NCBI RefSeq assembly: GCF_024139115.2 | Contig: NC_085140.1 | Span: 431,395,240-431,459,239, forward strand | Source: Armigeres subalbatus | Lineage: Eukaryota; Arthropoda; Insecta; Diptera; Culicidae | Length of the DNA stretch: 64,000 bases | Reading direction: 5' to 3' | Part shown: piece by piece, positions 57,606 through 64,000 of the stretch | Numbering within the stretch: the first letter of the stretch is position 1 | How the letters are laid out: each line of letters starts with the position of its first letter | Position numbers and translations under genes: made by a program | Notes under the pieces: generated by a model | The model's input: the letters and a program-made list of their open reading frames with translations, nothing else | What the model was told of the DNA's origin: nothing | Databases searched by the model: none

Positions 57606-59779
57606 TAACATTTCCCCTAAGCCGCTCGCAAATAATTAATCAATAATTTTTCTTTAAACACTGATAAGTAGCTCTGCTCACCCTCAACAATTTCAAAATC
57701 TTCAAATTAAAGTTCCATTTGGACAATATCTCATTCTGTTTTGTGGTTTATATACCATCAGTCATCCTATAGGATTATTACATTGCTCTAGCTTACAGCT
57801 GTTTTTGAGGTGAGTCACTTTCGCTTTAGATAGGTGCTTCGGCTTTTGCAATAAACATCAAAGTTCGCCGAAAAAAATGCTATCGCATTGATATTTTTCA
57901 AGAGCTTAGGAACTGTCCAGAACTAAAAGCACTTTGTAATCATCTTTCAGCGCAACTTTTATGTTAACTGGCCACTTGTGAAAAAAAAATCCAAACGATA
58001 TCACAAACTTTATCTCCAAATAAAACGATCCCGTTCAACTTCTCCTTAATTCCGACCATCGCATTCATTCGCTCCTCGTTCCATCATTTCCGTGCACACT
58101 CAGAGTGCTATGTACACAAGTACTTATACTTACCGAACATCGGGCCCCAGCCAGCCGACAGGAGGCGGAACGCGTGCACATGAGGAAAAACCTCGCAACA
58201 AAGCCAACTTTTCTAATCAATTACGATCAAATAACCGCCACCCACTCGGGGCCCCTGGTTGGGTTTGAACTTCTCCGCTTCTCTGGCGCAGCAACAGCGC
58301 CAGGCCAGGGCAGCAAAAACACGACAACATGAAGGGCGAGAAAAAAAGTTATCTTACTGCAAACAACTTTCGCGGGCAAATAGGAGTATAAATCTTTTAA
58401 TTTTATTTTCTCTAATATTTATAACAAGCCACACAGAGCTCAAGGGACACCAACCGACGCCGCCGGTGGTGGTTGTGGCGGGTGGGAGCGATTCTGTGGT
58501 GGTGGTCCAGACTGACATCGTGAAACGTATTAAAGTTGACGTTGCGCACCCCCGCAACTGGCGCGCTGATCTCCCTTCCAGGGGTTAACCCGGAGTTTTC
58601 GCATCCATAGATACTGAGTATCTGCGAACTGGGATAGGAGTTGCGTGGTCACATAATGAGTGGTTTGCTGCTGGCGTTTTGATCACTGTCGTATGTTACA
58701 TACGTTATGTGCTCGATAGTGTCGAGAGCATGAGTTGAAGGATTGCGGAAATGGTCCTGCTTTGAGCGATGGCGGCGACGCGACGCGTCGTCGCTTTCTA
58801 ATGCCTTGCGGCAACGCGCGCCGCGTAGGTGGAACAAATCTCAATCCAAACGTGACGGGTTTGGGATTTCCACGGCTTCGTATGCCATCGCCACCGACGG
58901 TCCGCAGCAGCCATCTGTCAAGCCCTGACTAATCAGTTTTCCGTTTCCGATGAATTATTCCATAAATCACATCGAGCGTGTCTTATTCTCGTTATGCTTT
59001 AGTTGCTTAAGTCGCCAGCATCGACTTTTTGACGGGAAACCTTCATCGTCGTCGGTGACGTTCGCCTCATCTCTCCATCATCGTGGCCCAGCCGTGTGTT
59101 CAATCGCGGGAAACAGCGTTGTTGTAGCAGCCTGGAGGCCATCTCAACCTTCGCGATGCGATGACTTAGTTTACCACCGCACCGTCATCATTGCGGCAAT
59201 GATGGCGTCTGCCCGCGTTGGCTTTCGGTTTTCTTAATCTGCGTGTGACCGACCTTGATTTCCTTCCTCGTCGTGATCGATTCGCTCGGTGCCTCCATCA
59301 TCAGGTGAGGTAATCAGCGTGGATCTTCGGAATCGGGAGGGCCGAGATAAGTTCGTAGCCGATGGGAATTACCAATACTGTGACGGGGTCTATCCACTCA
59401 CGTTGATGGGTCTAATCTATTATGATTCTGTGTGTAAGGTTAATCATTATTGGAAATATAAGCTGAAAAACATTCAAAAAATTTCAAACTATTTATAAAA
59501 GAAAAATTGCTTTAGTTACATATCTCTTACACAATAATAATTGAAATAGGCATTTCAGACCGATCAGAAATATTGTGCTTAATCAGTATTGATAAATTAT
59601 AAATTGCAAATTTGCGATGTTAGGTAAATTTTCAGATATGGGAAAAAAATGGTCAAATGAAGTGGTGTATTGTACAAACGAAAGTAATCGAGTGAATTGG
59701 GTAATTTAGTAAATTATATAATTTGAACCAATATCTGACTACTACTATCTACTAAATCTATTGTCATATACAAAGGAAA
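57606..59779. other. Unique region with GC-rich island, no gene called
   Basis: The part from about 58060 to 59400 is GC-richer and repeat-poor. It has several frames of 60-109 codons on both strands without domains (for example 58950-59237). GGTGGTGGTTGTGG-type and CGTCGTCG words occur. A regulatory region or untranslated exon is possible. The rest is AT-rich. Confidence 0.35.
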
Positions 59780-61345
59780 AGGAGTAAGAAACAACCCGGA
59801 AAACTGCAGACCTATCTACTTAAATAGCTGCCTTGGGAAAATTCTCATCTACATCCACATAATTGAAACACGTAAACTGCTCAACGAACACCAATTTGCA
59901 TTCCGCAAAGGCAAATCCACGACTGACTATTTAGCACTCTTCGATACTATCACAAGAGAAGCAATGCACAAAAAATACTTACTCAAGCAGTTTTTCTTGG
60001 TATAAAAAAGGCCTAAGATACCACTTGGCGAAGGATGGTATTAAATAAAATCAAAGACTGGAAAATTGGAGGAAATCTCCTAAAACCAGGGAATCAATAT
60101 TCGAGCAACGCCTAACAATATACTCTTTGTCATCAACAGAGTTTGTTACTGACAAACGCACCTAGCGACAAACCTTTATCAGAAACCGAACAGAATATGA
60201 CAAGAATCATTTGCCTTGCATGCTCTGATATTTCCGAAAATACGATGCTAATTTTGTAATCATTGTTCGATTCTCGAGTATTTCCATAAAAGCAGAAACT
60301 ATTGGCCCTGACGAAAGCGAGAAAACAAAATGGGGGCCGGCTGATGCATTTTTATTTCACCCAGCAAGGGACATAGGACGTCAATTTTTTTGCATTTTTG
60401 CTTATTAAAGGGTAAAAACACATTTTAGCCTAAAATTGTTCACTTTTTTGGGTTAGAAATTTAATTTACTTTCATATAGGTAACACGAAAGTTGAATTAT
60501 TTTGATTAAAAAAACATGTATAGATGAGGAGCCTAACATGTAGTTTTTCAAAATTCTAACCCTACGTATTTAAAAGTTTTCAATATATCACTGTTAATAA
60601 CATTTTAAAATATACTTCCTATACTTCACCATGTTGAAAAACAGTGATGTTTAAGGATATAGATGGATATCAGATGCTGCAACACCGCACTTTCTGAGTA
60701 AAAGCAAATGGAACCCTGTCCCAAGAAACAAAAATGGAAAACGGCCTATGCCAAGGATCAGAAATAAGTGTTACACTATTTCTAATAGCATTCAAAACAA
60801 TTCGCTCAGAGCTTCCATCTGAAGTCAAAGTGCTCCTATTCGCTGATGATGTTGTCTTAATATGCAGTGATGGTAACATGAAAAGGCTTAACAAAAAACT
60901 ACAATCAGCCCTTAGATCCACAGGAATATAGGGAAAACGCGCGGACTTTAAATTTTTATTTTTATTTTTTGTACACAAAGGAATCTGCCCCTTAAAACTA
61001 TCGCCACACAAACGTGAGGTGGCGACAGGAAATCTCTAATAAAAATTTACAAAGCCACCATACTGAAGAAAATATTATACGCAGCACCATTACTACATTC
61101 CATAAGCGAAACTACAATCAAACAACTAGAAAATGAACATAACCAAGGGCTACGATCAATCTCCGGAAGCTTTTCGAACCAGTCCTATCGACAATATACA
61201 AGCTGAAGTTGGCATACCCAACCTCAGATTCCTGATGAACCAAAGACTAGCAATTTTTGCATCAAAATTCAAGAGTCTAAGCCTAACAACATTCAAAATA
61301 GAAGCAGAGATATACTGGAAGAGTTAGAAACTGATTTACCACCGA
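59780..61345 (+). pseudogene. Decayed Jockey-like LINE reverse transcriptase
   Basis: Pieces in order: ENCRPI near 59800; LLNEHQFAFRKGKSTTDYLA near 59878-59937; NKIKDWKIGGNLLK near 60040; ENGLCQGSEISVTLFLI at 60734; LLFADDVVLICSDG near 60834; then LKKILYAAPLLHSISETTIK and SFRTSPIDNIQAEVG to 61200. About 500 bp of unrelated AT-rich sequence (60180-60680) separates the parts, and there are many stops and frame changes. The FADD box survives. Confidence 0.75.
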
Positions 61346-61389
61346 ACCGATCTATGACATTTCTTTCTATTGCATGGGAGAATCGAGAA

Positions 61390-61800
61390 GTTAAAATGAG
61401 ATTAAAGATGATGAAGGATAAGCGAGAAGTAGATGGTGAACGAGAAATAAGAAGCGAGATGGAAAGTATGCAGTAAGAACTGAGAAGTCAGAAGTAAGAA
61501 ATGAGAAGTGATAAGTGAGTGGCGAGAAGGGAGCAGTAAGAAGTGGAAAACGAAATGTGATATGTGAGAAGTACAAAGTGAGGAACAAGAAGACGAATGT
61601 CAAAATTGAGAATAGACACGAGAGACTTGAGAAGTGAGAAATACGGTGCGAGAAGTGAAAAGCAAGAAAATATCTGTCGATCTGTGAATTAGGAAGTAAG
61701 GAATGTGATGCTAGAAGTGAGACGTGATAAATTAGATAAGAAATGAAGGAAGTGGAAAGTGTAAAGCAAGAAGAGATGAGAAGCGCATAACATATGAGCA
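61390..61800. repeat. Degenerate AGTGAGAAGTGAGAAAT array, block 1
   Basis: Purine-rich words such as GAGAAGTGAGAAATA repeat imperfectly. The complement reads as Ser-His-Phe-Ser-Leu-Leu runs of up to 145 codons, which are not genes. Confidence 0.8.
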
Positions 61801-62009
61801 TATTTGCTGTGGAATGTGGTCCTTCCATGGTTTTGAAATGCTAGCATACCTAGCGGTGGAAGTCAAGCTTTACTGGACAGCGAGCATAAGGCAGAACAGT
61901 GCCGCATACTTTTTTTCTTTTTTCTTCACCTCGGATATACGAAAGTGCAGTTCATCGACTGTTGATAAAAGTGGGGTCCACTTTTCTATGATGCATATCT
62001 GTTTTGTGT
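61801..62009. other. Non-repeat insert between AGTGAGAAG blocks
   Basis: About 210 bp of ordinary composition breaks the purine array. It carries a GTGGAAGTC / GTGGGGTCCAC pair, but no clear ends or target duplication were found. Confidence 0.4.
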
Positions 62010-62237
62010 AAGAATGAACGAGTATGAAGTAAGAAGTGAAGAGAGAAAAACATAAGGAGAAGTGAGCATCTAAAAATTAGTCGCCATAAGTCAGAAATGA
62101 GATGTCTGATGTGAAAAGCGAGACGCGAAAAATGCGAAGTAAGAAATAAGTGAATTTAACAAATAGAGTTAAGATGACAAACAAAAAGATATGTGTGACA
62201 AGGGAGAAGCTAGACGTGAAATGTGTGAAACGAGAAA
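62010..62237. repeat. AGTGAGAAG array, block 2
   Basis: Same class as block 1, interrupted at 62238 by a fold-back element. A few diluted units follow it. Confidence 0.7.
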
Positions 62238-62470
62238 TCTCGGGTACTTATTCAAAAGGACGTATGTGATTTTGTAAACAAAGATTCAAACGTCGATTTG
62301 TCCGATCTGATGGCACTCCCACGCAAACCATTACCATAGACAGATAGGGGGAGGCTTCGGCTACCTGGTGGTGGTGTTGGTTTGCGTGGGAGTGCCATCA
62401 GATCGGACAAATCGACGTTCGAATCTTTGTTAACAAAATCACATACGTCCTTTTGAATAAGTACCCGAGA
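62238..62470. mobile_element. Fold-back element with 93-bp arms
   Basis: The arms 62238-62330 and 62378-62470 are nearly exact inverted copies, starting TCTCGGGTACTTATTCAAAA and ending in the loop at GCGTGGGAGTGCC. The 47-base loop has GGTGGTGGTG. The sharp identity of the arms suggests recent insertion or strong conversion. No protein is encoded. Confidence 0.9.
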
Positions 62471-62900
62471 AATAGTGAGAAATGGGTAATCTGATTTAAG
62501 AATGAATAAGTCAGAAGATTGAGATGCGTTCTATATGTTAGCTATCTATGTTTCTTTTCGTTCTCCTGACATCAAAGTCCAGTTTTTATATTTTTCTCGT
62601 CTGTGTTTTATTGTTCCTTGCACCAACCCGGTCATGACGTCAAATACTTGGATAACCAGTTGAGATACCTATAACGCATAAACCAACCTCGCCCGTCTTT
62701 ATAAAAATCTAAATTGTAAAAATCAACCACGAGTGAGCGTTGGAGCGTTGGCCCTTGTCCCTATCCTCTTATACTTAGGACATAGAGTGTGATTCCACTG
62801 TGGTACGCACAGTGCCAACTGTCAAAACGCATATCTAAAAAAGGGCATCATGGTACAGGAATCACAGTAAACTCAGATGTATGTCCAACAAAATGTTATA
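62471..62900. other. Unique sequence, nothing recognised
   Basis: No supported feature. Confidence 0.35.
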
Positions 62901-63235
62901 CAGTGAACTCTCTCTAACTCGATGCTCTGTAACTCGATATTTTCTGTTACTCGATGAAGTTCAAAGTCCCTTGAATTTTGCATACTGCGTTATCTCCGTT
63001 AGTCGATACCTCCCTTACTCGATATTATCTAAGTCGAAGTAATTTCCCAAAGGGTTCATTCACAAATTACATAACGCTATGGAGCATTTTCAACCCCCAC
63101 CCCCAATGGTTCTAAAATTTGTATGGCCGTAACGCTCGGACTGACACCCTCCCTCTCCCTAAAGCGTTATGTAATTTGGTGATTGGCCCAAACCATTTTC
63201 ACCTCGCTAACTCGATGTTGTCAGCATCAGTTCAC
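62901..63235. mobile_element. Decayed Tc1/mariner-like MITE hosting another MITE
   Basis: It begins TATA/CAGTGAACTCTCTCTAACTC and contains many CTCGAT words (AACTCGATGCTC, TTACTCGATGAAG), like the ends of the element at 42473. The right end near 63205-63235 is poorly kept (GCTAACTCGATG, then CAGTTCAC). Positions 63050-63186 belong to a different MITE. Confidence 0.55.
63050..63186. mobile_element. MITE with CACAAATTACATAACGC ends
   Basis: TTCATTCACAAATTACATAACGC at the left (given as its last 17 bases in the name) is mirrored by GCGTTATGTAATTTGGTG at the right. The centre has CCCCCACCCCC and CCCTCCCTCTCCC tracts. The design matches the element at 13879. Confidence 0.65.
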
Positions 63236-63294
63236 ATGCACAATATATACGATGTCGAGACATTTGGTCGAATGCCGTTTGACCGAAAAGCTTA

Positions 63295-64000
63295 AAATCT
63301 TATATCGTGAGTAATGAGTAGTATGAACGAGAAGTGGGAATAAGACATTTCGCACATCTCATGATAGGAAATACGAAGTAAATAGTACAAAGTGATAAGT
63401 GAAAAGTGAAGAGTGAGAAGTAAGAATTGAGAAGTGAAAAGTGAGAAGTGAAAAGTAATAAATGAGAAGTGAAAAATAAGAAGCACGTAGTGAGAAGTGA
63501 CAAATTCGAAGTGAGAAGTGTGAAGTGAGAAATGCAAAGTGAGAAAAGAAAAGTAAAAATGGAAAAGTAAATGGTGAAAAATGAGAAGTGAGAAGTAAAA
63601 AGTGAAGTGAGAAGTAAGAATTGAGAAGTGAAAAGTAAGAAGTCAGAAGTGAGAAGATAAGAAGTGAGAAATGACTAATTTGAAGTGAGTATTGTGAACT
63701 GAGATGTGAGGAAACGAAAAGTGAGAAGTAAGAGGAGTAAGAGGTGAGAAGTAAGAATTGATTAGTGAAAAGTGAGAGGTCAAAATTTGAAGGTGAAAAG
63801 TTTGAGAAGTGAGAGGTAAAAAGTGAGAAGTGAAAGGAGAAAAGAAAAGTGAGAAGTGCGAAATACGAAGTGAGAAGTGAGGAGCGAGAAATGAGATGAC
63901 AACTACAATGTGAGTGGTGAGAAAGGAGAAAAGTGAAGTAAGAACTGATAAGTAAGACCAAGTAGTGAGAAGATAAAAGCGAGGTGAAAATTGGATTTTT
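63295..64000. repeat. AGTGAGAAG array, block 3, runs off the window
   Basis: This is the best-kept block: GTGAGAAGTGAAAAGTGAGA and similar words for about 600 bp. The minus strand reads as a 200-codon Ser/His/Phe/Leu frame that is only the repeat. Confidence 0.85.

Noticed and set aside
61391..63961. Ser/His/Phe/Leu-rich frames of 145 and 200 codons
   Set aside because: They are the complement of the AGTGAGAAG array.
1..64000. Endogenous viral sequence
   Set aside because: Mosquito genomes often carry such pieces, but no frame here reads as a viral polymerase, nucleoprotein or glycoprotein. All the polymerase motifs seen belong to non-LTR retrotransposons.

Overview
The window looks like nuclear DNA of a mosquito, most likely an Aedes species. 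Three kinds of evidence support this: several copies of a tRNA-derived SINE that I recognise as Feilai-like, non-LTR retrotransposon fragments of mosquito type, and very dense small inverted-repeat elements in AT-rich sequence with almost no long open reading frames. There are no operons and no rRNA, CRISPR or prokaryotic features. The SINE and family names come from memory and no search was run.

Only one host gene is supported. On the + strand, an exon (about 33647-34887, coding from 34408) encodes the N-terminus of a ZAD-type zinc-finger protein. It starts with a CRLCL motif, continues into poly-Gly, poly-Ser and acidic runs, and ends at a clear GTAAGT donor. A GC-rich TATA-less stretch ending in a GTGAGT donor (24480-24923) may be its promoter and untranslated first exon, which would give an intron of about 8.7 kb. 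The rest of the gene lies beyond the window or was not recognised.

Everything else that can be named is mobile or repetitive. From left to right: a broken ORF1 (gag-like) gene of a non-LTR element (2607-3536) between CCAAA/TTTGG-type repeats; a large fold-back of TTTGGA-type repeats (4300-5740); decayed reverse transcriptase pieces (9962-11115); a string of MITEs and hairpins (7.3-14 kb); a tRNA-derived SINE with a 16-bp target duplication (17408-17824); a five-unit tandem array of about 850-bp units, each built from about 175-bp subunits, inserted into a multi-hairpin element (18677-23106); GGAATTCC-type degenerate arrays (29.1-30.8, 35.0-36.0, 36.7-38.0 and 43.1-45.9 kb); Feilai-like SINEs (36.4, 39.8 and 49.3 kb); a 9-bp satellite split by a TA-flanked MITE (42.17-43.11 kb); a 54-bp-arm perfect palindrome (46.4 kb); an RTE-like LINE (about 51.8-56.87 kb) split by a non-autonomous hAT element with an 8-bp target duplication (53877-55712); a second decayed LINE (59.8-61.3 kb); and AGTGAGAAG-type repeats (61.4-64 kb) carrying another long fold-back.

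The parts do not form a pathway. The interest lies in the nesting order, the repeated fold-back geometry of the degenerate arrays, the hierarchical array, and the ZAD domain interrupted by low-complexity sequence.
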